Shown: positions 1 to 6,716 of the stretch, piece by piece
Layout of the letters: every line of letters begins with the position of its first letter
Numbering within the stretch: the first letter of the stretch is position 1
From: a virus
Strand: one strand, 5' to 3'
DNA length: 33,360 bases
IMG/VR virus record: IMGVR_UViG_3300017742_000049
Coordinates: 1-33,360 of that record
The notes under the pieces: model-generated
What the model was told of the DNA's origin: nothing
What the model saw: the letters and a program-made list of their open reading frames with translations, nothing else
Databases searched by the model: none
Position numbers and translations under genes: made by a program

Positions 1-144
1 CCATTCTGTATTAGATATCCAAGACCTAATTATCAGCATACAATGAAGGCGAATGAAGGTTCACCTAAGACTGATAATGCTACTGATAGTCGTCCTAGAG
101 ACTTCCCAGACCAAGCAACGAATAGACTTGAGAGAACATTATGA
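1..144 (+). CDS. C-terminal end of an unidentified protein (5' truncated by the window edge)
   Basis: Frame 1 is open from the first base to a TGA at 142-144, giving 47 residues that begin PFCIRYPRPNYQ and end NRLERTL. The tail is polar and probably disordered, rich in Asp, Asn, Arg and Thr. Its stop overlaps the start of the glutaredoxin gene in an ATGA arrangement, the same translational coupling used throughout this part of the genome, which supports it being a real gene. In T4-like cyanophages glutaredoxin-type genes often sit near ribonucleotide reductase genes, so a nucleotide-metabolism neighbour is possible, but I do not recognise this tail and assign no function. Confidence 0.6.
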   Translation, partial: PFCIRYPRPNYQHTMKANEGSPKTDNATDSRPRDFPDQATNRLERTL

Positions 145-533
145 AGATGTGGGAGACAAAGTGCTCTGGGTGTGGTAAGATGACACCAGCAAATGAGTGT
201 CCTCAAGTTGGATGTTACGTTCCATCTGAAACTAAATATAAAAATTCACTATGCAAACCCTGTTGGTTGAAAACAATTATGACAAAAACAAATTTACCTG
301 ACGTAGTTCTATATTCAAAGAATGAATGTCAGTGGTGTGATCGTGCTAAAATGTTATTGGATAGTCTTGAAATTAGATATTTGGAATATAAATTAGATAC
401 AGATTTCACACGTAATCAATTCAAACAGGAGTTTGGAGATCAAGCAACTTTTCCACAGGTAAATTTTGGTCAAACGCATGTTGGTGGATTTAAGGATACC
501 CTGAATTACCTGAGAGAAAATAAAGCCATTTGA
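141..533 (+). CDS. Zinc-finger/glutaredoxin fusion (NrdC-like thiol-disulfide oxidoreductase)
   Basis: The C-terminal half (about residues 53-130) is a glutaredoxin. It has a beta strand VVLYSK, a redox-active CQWC motif at Cys63/Cys66, the TFPQV cis-proline loop, and a GGF motif that binds the glutathione backbone in the family. Glutaredoxins of this class reduce ribonucleotide reductase, which suits a phage that makes its own dNTPs. The first 45 residues are unusual: three more Cys pairs (Cys8/11, Cys20/25, Cys38/41) look like a small zinc-binding module. At 130 aa it is longer than a free glutaredoxin of about 85 aa. The start at 141 overlaps the upstream stop, with a purine-rich GAGAG about 6 nt before it. 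The fold call is firm; the partner is inferred. Confidence 0.88.
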   Translation: MKMWETKCSGCGKMTPANECPQVGCYVPSETKYKNSLCKPCWLKTIMTKTNLPDVVLYSKNECQWCDRAKMLLDSLEIRYLEYKLDTDFTRNQFKQEFGDQATFPQVNFGQTHVGGFKDTLNYLRENKAI

Positions 534-558
534 CAAGTGGACGATATCGTAGTATAAT
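530..558 (+). promoter_or_regulatory. Sigma-70-type promoter, consensus -35 and -10
   Basis: TTGACA at 530-535 and TATAAT at 553-558 are both perfect hexamers separated by exactly 17 bp. The -35 element overlaps the stop codon of the glutaredoxin gene. Transcription would start near 565 and read into the small membrane protein and RNase H genes. The host RNA polymerase should recognise it directly, so it is an early or constitutive type of signal. Confidence 0.85.
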
Positions 559-593
559 TGATGTGAAATCAATCGCAGTCTTCTTCACTTGTC
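532..593. repeat. Nested inverted repeats around a promoter start site
   Basis: GACAAGTG at 532-539 is exactly complementary to CACTTGTC at 586-593. Inside it, ATTGAT at 557-562 is complementary to ATCAAT at 568-573 with a 5-nt loop. The outer arm overlaps the -35 box and the inner arm overlaps the last bases of the -10 box and the predicted transcription start. It could be an operator, a cruciform or a leader hairpin; the sequence alone does not decide. The outer repeat may be chance, but an 8-bp perfect match placed over a promoter is notable. Confidence 0.5.
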
Positions 594-597
594 TCTA

Positions 598-605
598 AAT
601 AAATA
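598..605 (+). promoter_or_regulatory. Possible T4-type late promoter (AATAAATA)
   Basis: AATAAATA fits the NATAAATA form of the T4-like late promoter. It lies about 60 nt before the start at 666, downstream of the sigma-70-type promoter. The surrounding DNA is AT-rich, so the match is weaker evidence than the full TATAAATA motifs further along the window. Confidence 0.4.
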
Positions 606-665
606 TAGACCTATAGAGGGACAATTATTTTTCTCAGATTATTTGAACAATAACGGAGTAAACCA

Positions 666-899
666 ATGACGATAGCTGTTTATGTGTTCGTTGTTCTCGG
701 AGCATTTCTCATGGGAACATTAACTTCTTGGATTGCCAAAGACTATATCGATGCCTTCATTGATAATGCTGCATATGCAAAGGCAATAACACATCCAGAA
801 ATGTTAAACCCAGATGGCACTGTCAACCAAGAGGAACTATTAACACTTAATTTCTTGTCAGAAGAAGACGACGAAGATTACGATGACCCTATGAATTAA
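666..899 (+). CDS. Small single-pass membrane protein, unknown function
   Basis: The 77-aa product has one strong hydrophobic segment at about residues 3-24 (VYVFVVLGAFLMG onward) followed by a charged, soluble tail ending in a very acidic stretch (EEDDEDYDDPMN). This predicts an N-terminal membrane anchor with a short tail on one side of the membrane. ACGGAG at 653-658 is a good ribosome binding site about 8 nt before the ATG. It is the first gene after the consensus promoter at 530-558 and stands 4 nt before RNase H, so the two are probably co-transcribed. I recognise no family and assign no function. Confidence 0.7.
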   Translation: MTIAVYVFVVLGAFLMGTLTSWIAKDYIDAFIDNAAYAKAITHPEMLNPDGTVNQEELLTLNFLSEEDDEDYDDPMN

Positions 900-903
900 G
901 ATC

Positions 904-1758
904 ATGATTCTCGTTGATATGAATCAGTGCATGATCAGCAATTTGATGATGCAAATTAAAGTCGGTGACAAACTAGATGAAAAACTAGTCCGACATATGG
1001 TACTCAATTCCCTAAGATCTTACAACAGAAAATTTAGGGAAGAGTACGGAGATATGGTCCTTTGTTATGATAGTAAACACTATTGGCGCAAGGACTATTT
1101 TCCTTTCTATAAACAAAACAGAAAAAAAGACAGAGAAAAATCCAATCATGATTGGAATGCAATCTTTGAAGTTCTAAACAAAATTCGTGATGAAATCCGA
1201 AACAATTTTCCTTACATAGTAATGGAAGTAAGTGGTGCAGAAGCGGATGACATCATTAGTGCTTTATGTAAATACTCTTCTGATATCTCAGATGAGAAAA
1301 TTTTAATTCTTTCTGGCGATAAAGACTTTATACAGTTGAAAAAGTTTCCTGTTGTAAGTCAATACAATCCATTACAAAAGAATTTTGTAAAAGATATCAA
1401 TCCAATCGAATACATTGCAGAACACATCATCAAAGGTGATCGTTCTGATGGTATCCCTAACTTCCTTTCTTCTGATGATACTTTCGTTACCAATAAAAGG
1501 CAACGACCAATAAGTAAGAAGAACCTAGAGAAGTGGATTTATTCTAGTCCAACTGTTTTTTGTAACACTCAAGAAAAACTAGATAACTACTATAGAAATA
1601 AAATTCTTATTGATCTTGATTGTATACCAGAAGAATTGCGCCGAGAAATAGTAGATAAATTTAAAGTGTTAAATAGTAATGATAAAACAAAGTTATCGAT
1701 TGACTACTTTGTCACAAACGATTTGACTTCACTCATGAATAACTTGGAGGATTTTTAA
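904..1758 (+). CDS. rnh: T4-type RNase H (5'-3' exonuclease of the FEN/RAD2 family)
   Basis: The 284-aa protein matches the T4 RNase H plan (305 aa in T4), which removes RNA primers from Okazaki fragments. Visible FEN-family marks include an N-terminal LVDMNQ with Asp5, a mid-N-domain CYDSKHYWRKDYFP with further conserved Asp and Arg/Lys residues, the EVSGAEADDIISAL acidic cluster near residue 112, and LILSGDKDFIQL near residue 138. These acidic residues bind the two catalytic metals. The C-terminal half is the helical region that, in T4, contacts the 3' flap DNA and gp32. It is followed 2 nt later by the next gene. It belongs functionally with gp59 and gp32 further downstream. Confidence 0.92.
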   Translation: MILVDMNQCMISNLMMQIKVGDKLDEKLVRHMVLNSLRSYNRKFREEYGDMVLCYDSKHYWRKDYFPFYKQNRKKDREKSNHDWNAIFEVLNKIRDEIRNNFPYIVMEVSGAEADDIISALCKYSSDISDEKILILSGDKDFIQLKKFPVVSQYNPLQKNFVKDINPIEYIAEHIIKGDRSDGIPNFLSSDDTFVTNKRQRPISKKNLEKWIYSSPTVFCNTQEKLDNYYRNKILIDLDCIPEELRREIVDKFKVLNSNDKTKLSIDYFVTNDLTSLMNNLEDF

Positions 1759-1760
1759 AC

Positions 1761-2213
1761 ATGGCTGATTTAGATAAAAACCAAATGCTTTTATCTGAAG
1801 TTCTACAGAAAGTATCTAATGCTAAAACCAAAGCACAAAAGATTAAAATTCTGAAAGACTTTCGTACTGACGCACTCGTTTCAATTTTAATTTGGAATTA
1901 TGATACTAGTGTAAAGTCTATGATTCCCGAAGGAGAAGTTCCTTATAAGGTTAATGACGCTCCTATTGGTACAGAACATACAAGACTTATACAAGATTAT
2001 CGTAAACTATTTCATTTTGTAAAAGGTGGAAATGATTCTTTGAATCGATCTACTCGTGAAAGAATGTTTATCCAAATGTTGGAAGGACTGAGTAGTGAAG
2101 AAGCACATCTTATCTGTTTAGTAAAGGATAAGAATTTACAGAAAAAATACAAGGTAACTAAAGCTTGTATTGATGAAGCTTATCCAGACATTGAATGGGG
2201 GAATCGCAGTTGA
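1761..2213 (+). CDS. Conserved cyanophage-type protein, unknown function
   Basis: The 150-aa product begins MADLDKNQMLLSEVLQKVSNAKTK and is predicted largely helical, with charged heptad-like segments (KTKAQKIKILKDFR) and a compact middle (SILIWNYDTSV). The order RNase H followed by a protein of this kind is common in T4-like cyanophages, and I think it belongs to a DUF family reported from them (DUF6433 is my recollection, not checked). A GGAGG ribosome binding site at 1746-1750 inside the end of RNase H precedes the ATG. Its position suggests a replication accessory role, but no catalytic motif is visible and I assign no function. Confidence 0.75.
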   Translation: MADLDKNQMLLSEVLQKVSNAKTKAQKIKILKDFRTDALVSILIWNYDTSVKSMIPEGEVPYKVNDAPIGTEHTRLIQDYRKLFHFVKGGNDSLNRSTRERMFIQMLEGLSSEEAHLICLVKDKNLQKKYKVTKACIDEAYPDIEWGNRS

Positions 2214-2461
2214 ATAAAGGAGTTAGAGTTCTCCATAAAAAATGTAGTTCTGATCTTGCACATGATAGATCTCTGCCATATACGGCATATCTTGTAACAT
2301 ATGTAGAAGATGGAGAAACATTTTATGACATTAGTACTTGCAATAAACAAGTAGAGTTGTTTGATTTTTATTGGGACACTTATAAAAGTGATTTCAAATA
2401 TTTTAATCAAACAGAAGGTAGAGTCAATCCTAGACTTTGGTCACCAAAGAAAGAGGGTTAA
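2195..2461 (+). CDS. Small hypothetical protein, beta-rich
   Basis: The 88-aa reading frame overlaps the upstream gene by 19 nt if it begins at ATG 2195. A TTG at 2210 is a credible alternative: it overlaps the upstream TGA (TTGA) and has GGGGG at 2197-2201 in ribosome-binding position, giving an 83-aa product starting with NKGVRVL. The protein is basic at its N-terminus, then aromatic and beta-like (YTAYLVTYVEDGETFYDI, ELFDFYWDTYKSDF). I see no known family signature. It lies in the same tightly packed transcript as RNase H and ends 2 nt before the next gene. Confidence 0.65.
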   Translation: MGESQLNKGVRVLHKKCSSDLAHDRSLPYTAYLVTYVEDGETFYDISTCNKQVELFDFYWDTYKSDFKYFNQTEGRVNPRLWSPKKEG

Positions 2462-2463
2462 AA

Positions 2464-2628
2464 ATGATGACACTTGATAGAGCTTTAGTAATGTTTTTTC
2501 GTAGAGTTGAGATCATAACATCCATGGAAATGGGTGGTAAGTTAGATTCAGAAACTGCTTACCAAATGATTAAAAACGAAATGAAGAAACTTAAAAAGTC
2601 TAGAAAGAAGATTAACAAAGCCTCCTAA
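2464..2628 (+). CDS. Small basic helical hypothetical protein
   Basis: The 54-aa product starts MMTLDRALVMFF and ends in a strongly basic helix of Lys and Arg residues. I choose ATG 2464 over the upstream in-frame ATG at 2437. It lies 2 nt after the previous stop and has AGAGGG at 2453-2458 correctly spaced as a ribosome binding site, while 2437 sits inside the preceding gene with no such site. The stop codon lies in the loop of the terminator hairpin that closes this transcript. The lysine-rich tail could bind nucleic acid, but that is a guess from composition. Confidence 0.6.
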   Translation: MMTLDRALVMFFRRVEIITSMEMGGKLDSETAYQMIKNEMKKLKKSRKKINKAS

Positions 2629-2641
2629 CGGGGGTTTTTTT
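2617..2641 (+). terminator. Rho-independent terminator
   Basis: CCTCC (2621-2625) pairs with GGGGG (2630-2634) around the 4-nt loop TAAC. The stem extends through AAAG/TTTT and is followed by a run of seven T (2635-2641). It closes the operon that starts at the promoter 530-558. The last gene's TAA forms most of the loop. Confidence 0.85.
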
Positions 2642-2642
2642 C

Positions 2643-2671
2643 TTGACATAGAAAGCTCTTGGTGTTACAAT
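2643..2671 (+). promoter_or_regulatory. Sigma-70-type promoter for thyX operon
   Basis: TTGACA at 2643-2648 and TACAAT at 2666-2671 are separated by 17 bp. The element begins one base after the terminator's T-run, so the old transcript ends and a new one starts within about 30 bp. Transcription would start near 2678, leaving a leader of about 16 nt with GGAG at 2683-2686 as ribosome binding site for thyX. Confidence 0.85.
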
Positions 2672-2693
2672 TAAAACATGTTCGGAGAAATTT

Positions 2694-3326
2694 ATGACGG
2701 TTAAACTTGTCTCCATCACACCTGATGCTGAGAAACACATGGGGTATGTTGCTAGGGTATCAAACCCAAACAACCAACCCAACCCAAATTATGCTGGTCT
2801 TCTAAAGTACTGCATCAAACATCAACACTGGTCAGTGTTTGAACAAGCATTCATAACACTTGAGATTGAGACGACTCGCGGTATCGCAGCTCAAATTTTA
2901 CGACACCGTAGTTTTACATATCAGGAATTTTCACAACGGTATGCAGATGTAAGTCTGATTACTGATGAGATTCCTATCCCTGAACTTCGCCGTCAAGATA
3001 CTAAAAATCGTCAGAACTCAACTGATGATCTTCCTCCTGGTATTATTGAAGATTACCGAGAGAAGATTAAGAAACATTTTGAAGATGCATCTGCTCTCTA
3101 TCAAAGTCTCTTGGAAGTTGGCGTCGCCAAAGAGTGTGCTCGCTTCGTGCTGCCTCTCGCTTGTCCGACCCGTATCTACATGACAGGCAGTGTTAGGTCA
3201 TGGATCCATTATATCGATCTGAGGTCCGCCCACGGTACTCAGAAGGAACACATGGACATTGCTCATGCATGTCGCGATATTTTTAAAGAAGTTTTACCCA
3301 CAGTTTCTGAAGCACTTGAATGGTGA
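2694..3326 (+). CDS. thyX: Flavin-dependent thymidylate synthase ThyX
   Basis: The 210-aa protein makes dTMP from dUMP using FAD and methylenetetrahydrofolate. The family signature is present at residues 70-83 as RHRSFTYQEFSQRY, which fits RHRxxSxNExSxRY with Thr for Ser and Gln for Asn. The C-terminal active-site region (MTGSVRSWIHYIDLR, SAHGTQKEH) with its conserved Arg and His is also intact, and length is normal for the family. It opens the operon driven by the promoter at 2643-2671. The 3' third (about 3118-3250) looks clearly richer in G+C and in codons such as CGC, CTC and GCC than its surroundings, a possible sign of recombination with bacterial DNA. Confidence 0.95.
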   Translation: MTVKLVSITPDAEKHMGYVARVSNPNNQPNPNYAGLLKYCIKHQHWSVFEQAFITLEIETTRGIAAQILRHRSFTYQEFSQRYADVSLITDEIPIPELRRQDTKNRQNSTDDLPPGIIEDYREKIKKHFEDASALYQSLLEVGVAKECARFVLPLACPTRIYMTGSVRSWIHYIDLRSAHGTQKEHMDIAHACRDIFKEVLPTVSEALEW

Positions 3327-3329
3327 ACC

Positions 3330-3857
3330 ATGAACATTTTTGTTACTAGTCAAAGTCCATCTAAATCTGCACAAATTTTACCAGACAAACATGTTGTCAA
3401 AATGCCTCTTGAGTGTTGTCAGATGCTTTCGATTATATACTCATCATGGTATTACGATTGGGGTGAGATTCACAAGATCAATGGTGAACCTTATGCTACA
3501 AAGAAAGGTGCATTCCGTAACCACCCCTGCACTAAGTGGGCTGCAGAAAGTATATACAATACTGCATGGTTGATTGCACATGGTACTGCATTGTGCATGG
3601 AGTACAATCATAGATATAATAAAATTCATTCATGTAGTAAAGCATTGTTTGAATCAAAGAAAATTTTTCATAATCAAACAAACAAAGCAATTGTTTGTCA
3701 TCAAAAAGTAGAAAATTTTACAAGAGCAATGCCTGATGAATTTAAACTTGACACAAGCATTGACACTTTTACTGCTTACAAAATGTACATTAGCAGCAAA
3801 CCTTGGGTTACATCTAATTATCTTCGTGACCCATCCAGAAAACCAGATTGGGTATAA
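3330..3857 (+). CDS. Conserved phage protein, possibly related to pyrimidine-dimer glycosylases
   Basis: The 175-aa protein begins MNIFVTSQSPSKSAQILPDKHVVKMPLECCQMLS, a pattern seen in many phage proteins where a short strand is followed by an Asp-Lys-His/Arg-Val-Val-Lys-Met helix start and a Glu. My recollection is that such proteins are sometimes annotated as pyrimidine-dimer DNA glycosylases (T4 endonuclease V type). I cannot confirm this, and overall similarity to T4 DenV is not obvious. Other conserved-looking parts are FRNHPCTKWA near residue 65 and the C-terminal KPWVTSNYLRDPSRKPDWV. It starts 3 nt after thyX and ends 3 nt before speD. A UV-repair role would suit a sunlit host, but this remains a hypothesis. 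Confidence 0.45.
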   Translation: MNIFVTSQSPSKSAQILPDKHVVKMPLECCQMLSIIYSSWYYDWGEIHKINGEPYATKKGAFRNHPCTKWAAESIYNTAWLIAHGTALCMEYNHRYNKIHSCSKALFESKKIFHNQTNKAIVCHQKVENFTRAMPDEFKLDTSIDTFTAYKMYISSKPWVTSNYLRDPSRKPDWV

Positions 3858-3860
3858 TTT

Positions 3861-4196
3861 ATGAGACATATTTTGTTTACCCTGAAAGGTTGTAATATAG
3901 ATCTAATGGAAGATCAAGATTACATGAGAATACTTTTGTTTCGAGCAGCAAAAGAATGCAACTCAACTCTCCTCGATTTAAAAGTTCATAAGTTTGAACC
4001 TCAAGGTCTTACTGGCATTGCGATGCTTGCCGAAAGTCACTTAAGCATTCATACTTGGCCGGAGAAAGGTATGGCAGTGTGTGATGCTTTTACATGTGGT
4101 GATCACACTAACCCACAAGCCGCAGTAGAATATATGAGAGATAAACTTGAATCTACTGATATGGTTTCTAAAATGTTTATCAGACCTTTAGACTAA
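3861..4196 (+). CDS. speD: S-adenosylmethionine decarboxylase SpeD (prokaryotic class)
   Basis: The 111-aa proenzyme would cleave itself between Glu58 and Ser59 in LAESHLSIHTWPE, turning Ser59 into the pyruvoyl cofactor. His64 and Cys79 (in DAFTCGDH) take the places of the catalytic His and Cys, with the same spacing as in the Thermotoga maritima enzyme (Ser63, His68, Cys83). It decarboxylates AdoMet to supply aminopropyl groups for spermidine synthesis. speD is a known auxiliary metabolic gene of T4-like cyanophages; the polyamine may help pack DNA or support host metabolism. It sits in the thyX operon, 3 nt from its upstream neighbour. Confidence 0.95.
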   Translation: MRHILFTLKGCNIDLMEDQDYMRILLFRAAKECNSTLLDLKVHKFEPQGLTGIAMLAESHLSIHTWPEKGMAVCDAFTCGDHTNPQAAVEYMRDKLESTDMVSKMFIRPLD

Positions 4197-4219
4197 ATAA
4201 AACTACACTACTTGAAATT

Positions 4220-4453
4220 ATGCCTACTTATCCTGTTATCAACAAAGTGACTGGGGAGACTCAAGAACTTCACATGACCATGAAAGATTATTGTGATTGG
4301 AAAGATAAAAATACTGACTGGGACAAAGATTGGTCTGCAGGGTGTGCAGGAGTTGCCGAAGTTGGCGAATGGAAGAACAAAGTTGATGGTGGATTCAAAG
4401 ATGTTCTAACGAACATTAAGAATCATCATCCACATGCCACATTTGAAGTCTAG
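4220..4453 (+). CDS. Small hypothetical protein, MPTYPV-type
   Basis: The 77-aa product starts MPTYPVINKVTGETQELHMTMKDYCDWKDKN, which resembles the start of a family of small phage proteins distantly like FmdB zinc-ribbon regulators (a short strand, a turn, then a helix). The two Cys present (residues 25 and 42) do not form CxxC pairs, so there is no visible zinc ribbon. The middle is rich in Trp, Asp and Gly. An ACTAAATA sequence at 4192-4199, overlapping the speD stop, weakly resembles a late promoter and lies 20 nt upstream, so the gene may have its own late expression. The function is unknown. Confidence 0.65.
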   Translation: MPTYPVINKVTGETQELHMTMKDYCDWKDKNTDWDKDWSAGCAGVAEVGEWKNKVDGGFKDVLTNIKNHHPHATFEV

Positions 4454-4461
4454 TTAAAATT

Positions 4462-5202
4462 ATGACAAGAAAGAAAAAGTCTCTTGCTGGTACTAGTGCA
4501 AAGGTAATGCGTCGGAAGAAACCAATCAATTCTGATCAGCTTCTTGATATCCAACCGTTGACTCCAGCTCAAGATAAAGTTTTTGAAGATTGGAAAAGTG
4601 GTAAAAATCTTTGTCTCTTTGGTTGTGCTGGTACAGGTAAAACATTTGTTGCCTTATACTTAGCACTCAGGGATGTATTATCAGACAATACTCCATACGA
4701 GAAAATTTACATCGTTAGATCTCTTGTAGCAACTAGAGAAATTGGTTTCCTTCCTGGTGATCATGATGACAAAGCTGCTTTATATCAGATTCCTTATAAG
4801 AACATGGTTCAATACATGTTTGAAATGCCATCTGATCCAGACTTTGACATTCTGTATGATAAACTAAAAGAACAGGAAACTGTATCGTTCTGGTCTACAA
4901 GTTTTATACGTGGTACTACTCTAGATAATGCTATTGTTATCGTTGATGAAATGCAGAACTTGAATTTTCATGAACTTGATAGTATAATTACAAGGTGCGG
5001 TCAAGATACAAAAATTATTTTCTCTGGTGACGCCGTACAATCCGACCTTGTAAAAACTAATGAACGTAATGGTATTCTAAACTTTATGAGTATCGTTCAG
5101 AACATGGAAGAATTTGGTTGTACAGAATTCAACATTCAAGATATTGTTCGTTCAGGTTTAGTCCGAAGTTACTTGGTTGCAAAAATTAATGCAGGATTTT
5201 AA
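4462..5202 (+). CDS. phoH: PhoH-like P-loop ATPase
   Basis: The 246-aa protein carries a Walker A motif GCAGTGKT at residues 54-61, a YIVRSLVATREIGFLPG block typical of PhoH proteins, a Walker B IVIVDEMQN near residue 160, and a sensor-like IIFSGDAVQSDL. PhoH is a predicted nucleotide hydrolase related to the helicase superfamily 1 core, and in bacteria it can belong to the phosphate-starvation regulon. It is so common in cyanophages that it serves as a marker gene, yet its role there is unknown. The basic N-terminus (TRKKKS, MRRKK) could bind nucleic acid. Its stop TAA overlaps the ATG of the exonuclease gene by one base. Confidence 0.93.
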   Translation: MTRKKKSLAGTSAKVMRRKKPINSDQLLDIQPLTPAQDKVFEDWKSGKNLCLFGCAGTGKTFVALYLALRDVLSDNTPYEKIYIVRSLVATREIGFLPGDHDDKAALYQIPYKNMVQYMFEMPSDPDFDILYDKLKEQETVSFWSTSFIRGTTLDNAIVIVDEMQNLNFHELDSIITRCGQDTKIIFSGDAVQSDLVKTNERNGILNFMSIVQNMEEFGCTEFNIQDIVRSGLVRSYLVAKINAGF

Positions 5203-5864
5203 TGTTTGAACATGTAACTATTGATTTACCTAATAGACTTAAACGTGAGCAGATTGATGGTAAAAGATATTATCGATTACCAAATGATGATGTTACTAAA
5301 CTAGTATCTATCACAACAGTTACTAGTTTTCAGTCTAAAGAATCAATTGCGAAGTGGCGTCGTAGAGTAGGTGCTGAAGAAGCAAATAAAATCTCTAGTC
5401 GTGCAGCAAGTCGTGGGACTGACATGCACACATTAGTAGAATACTATTTAAAAAACGAAGACCTACCAGAGAAACAACCACTATCAGAGTTTATGTTCAA
5501 GTTTGCAAAACCTGAACTAGATAAACTTAATAAAATTCATGCTCTAGAAAAATCCCTATATAGTAAACAACTTGGTGTAGCAGGAACTGTTGATTGCATC
5601 GCAGAATACAACGGTGAACTAGCCATAGTTGACTTCAAGACTTCTAAAGAACCAAAACCTAGAGAATGGATTGATAGTTATTTCGTACAAGCAGCTGGTT
5701 ATGCTTGTATGTTATACGAACTGACAGGCATTGCCGTCAAAAAACTTGTTATTATTATGTCATGTGAAAATGGAGAATGTAAAGTCTATGAAGAGTACGA
5801 CAAGCAAAAGTATATTCGATTACTTATGCAGTACATCCGTAACTGGAAAGAGTCTAATGAGTAG
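5202..5864 (+). CDS. PD-(D/E)XK exonuclease (MGME1/RecB-like)
   Basis: The 220-aa protein has the order of motifs of single-strand exonucleases related to human MGME1: SSRAASRGTDMH (helix with His, about 66-77), LEKSLYS (motif I Glu, about 112), GVAGTVDCIAEY (Asp, about 130), LAIVDFKTSKEP (Asp and Lys of the D..ExK core, about 143-154), and QAAGYACMLYE (about 165-175). These should bind the metal and cut DNA. It lies between phoH and gp33 with overlaps on both sides (one base upstream, 8 nt downstream), so it is made from the same transcript. A role in recombination or processing of replicating DNA is likely. T4 itself has no exact counterpart. Confidence 0.85.
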   Translation: MFEHVTIDLPNRLKREQIDGKRYYRLPNDDVTKLVSITTVTSFQSKESIAKWRRRVGAEEANKISSRAASRGTDMHTLVEYYLKNEDLPEKQPLSEFMFKFAKPELDKLNKIHALEKSLYSKQLGVAGTVDCIAEYNGELAIVDFKTSKEPKPREWIDSYFVQAAGYACMLYELTGIAVKKLVIIMSCENGECKVYEEYDKQKYIRLLMQYIRNWKESNE

Positions 5865-6126
5865 ACAAAAAAACGAATTGGAGAATTTACTTGAAGGTAG
5901 ATTCTTAACTGCCCCAAAATTTTCTATGGAAATTGAGGAGATCGTTCGCGACTGTAAAGGTGAGTTAAATTACATTGAAGCAATCATTTGTTATTGTGAT
6001 GAACATTCAATTGAATTGGAATCAGTAAACAAACTTATTTCCAAACCACTCAAAGAAAAAATCCGTGCCGATGCACAAAGATTAAATTGTATCAAGAGAA
6101 CCACACGCGCTAAACTGCCGTTGTGA
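5857..6126 (+). CDS. 33: gp33-like late transcription coactivator
   Basis: In T4, gp33 links RNA polymerase to the sliding clamp gp45 and is needed with gp55 for late transcription. I set the start at ATG 5857, which overlaps the exonuclease stop; the frame stays open further upstream but only as a shadow of that gene. The 89-aa product (112 in T4) has the cyanophage gp33 pattern: FLTAPKFSMEIEEIV, LNYIEAIICYCDEHSIELESVNKLISKPLKEKI, then a basic end AQRLNCIKRTTRAKLPL. The short hydrophobic tail LPL fits the clamp-binding C-terminus of gp33. It agrees with the late-type TATAAATA promoters found downstream. Its stop overlaps the GTG start of gp59. Confidence 0.82.
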   Translation: MSRQKNELENLLEGRFLTAPKFSMEIEEIVRDCKGELNYIEAIICYCDEHSIELESVNKLISKPLKEKIRADAQRLNCIKRTTRAKLPL

Positions 6127-6716
6127 CAGGGTTTGAAGTATACAAAACCTATCTAGCAATCAAACTACATTTTACAAAGGACAACTATAACTACTTTACT
6201 TTCCATGGAAAGTCTAGAGCATCTGAGTCGTCCTTTGAAAAAAGAAAAGACAGATACTTTTTCAAAAAACTTGCTACTAAGTTTGATCAAGAAACTATCT
6301 TACAGTTCTTTGTGTCTCATTTCGTAGAGAATAGCAACACTTGGATTGGAGATCTATCTGTCTATAACTCTTCCACATTTAATGCATGGAAGAAAAAAAT
6401 TCAATCAATGACGTTTATGTTTGAAAATGACATAGACTATTTGATTGACATTACTAGTTTTGAAAAAATCTTTGATTGTAAATCTGGTAATCATCCTATC
6501 TTATTACAAGCATATCTTGGAGACAGGATAACATTAGAATCGATGGTGATACTAAACAATTTAGTTAAGTATATACCAGACTTCGATAAACATATTAAAG
6601 AACCAGTTATATGGCCTGATATTAGAAGAAAGGTAGTGAAATACGAACCGTTTCTTTTAGTAGATAAGACTAAATATAAGTGTATCCTCATAGAAAAATT
6701 AAATGGCATTCTTTGA
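6123..6716 (+). CDS. 59: gp59-like loader of the gp41 helicase
   Basis: gp59 loads the replicative helicase onto forked DNA coated with gp32 and starts recombination-dependent replication. The 197-aa protein (217 in T4) opens with TGFEVYKTYLAIKLHFTKDNYNYFTFHGKSR, close to the T4 plan, and is otherwise helical and basic. It starts with GTG at 6123, giving a GTGA overlap with the gp33 stop; no ATG suits this frame. Its last 14 nt overlap the next gene. The set RNase H, gp59 and gp32 in one region matches their physical interaction in T4. Confidence 0.85.
   Translation: MTGFEVYKTYLAIKLHFTKDNYNYFTFHGKSRASESSFEKRKDRYFFKKLATKFDQETILQFFVSHFVENSNTWIGDLSVYNSSTFNAWKKKIQSMTFMFENDIDYLIDITSFEKIFDCKSGNHPILLQAYLGDRITLESMVILNNLVKYIPDFDKHIKEPVIWPDIRRKVVKYEPFLLVDKTKYKCILIEKLNGIL

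Noticed and set aside
1-144. Naming the partial first gene as ribonucleotide reductase beta subunit (nrdB)
   Set aside because: The position next to a glutaredoxin suggests it, but the 47 residues show no motif of that enzyme.
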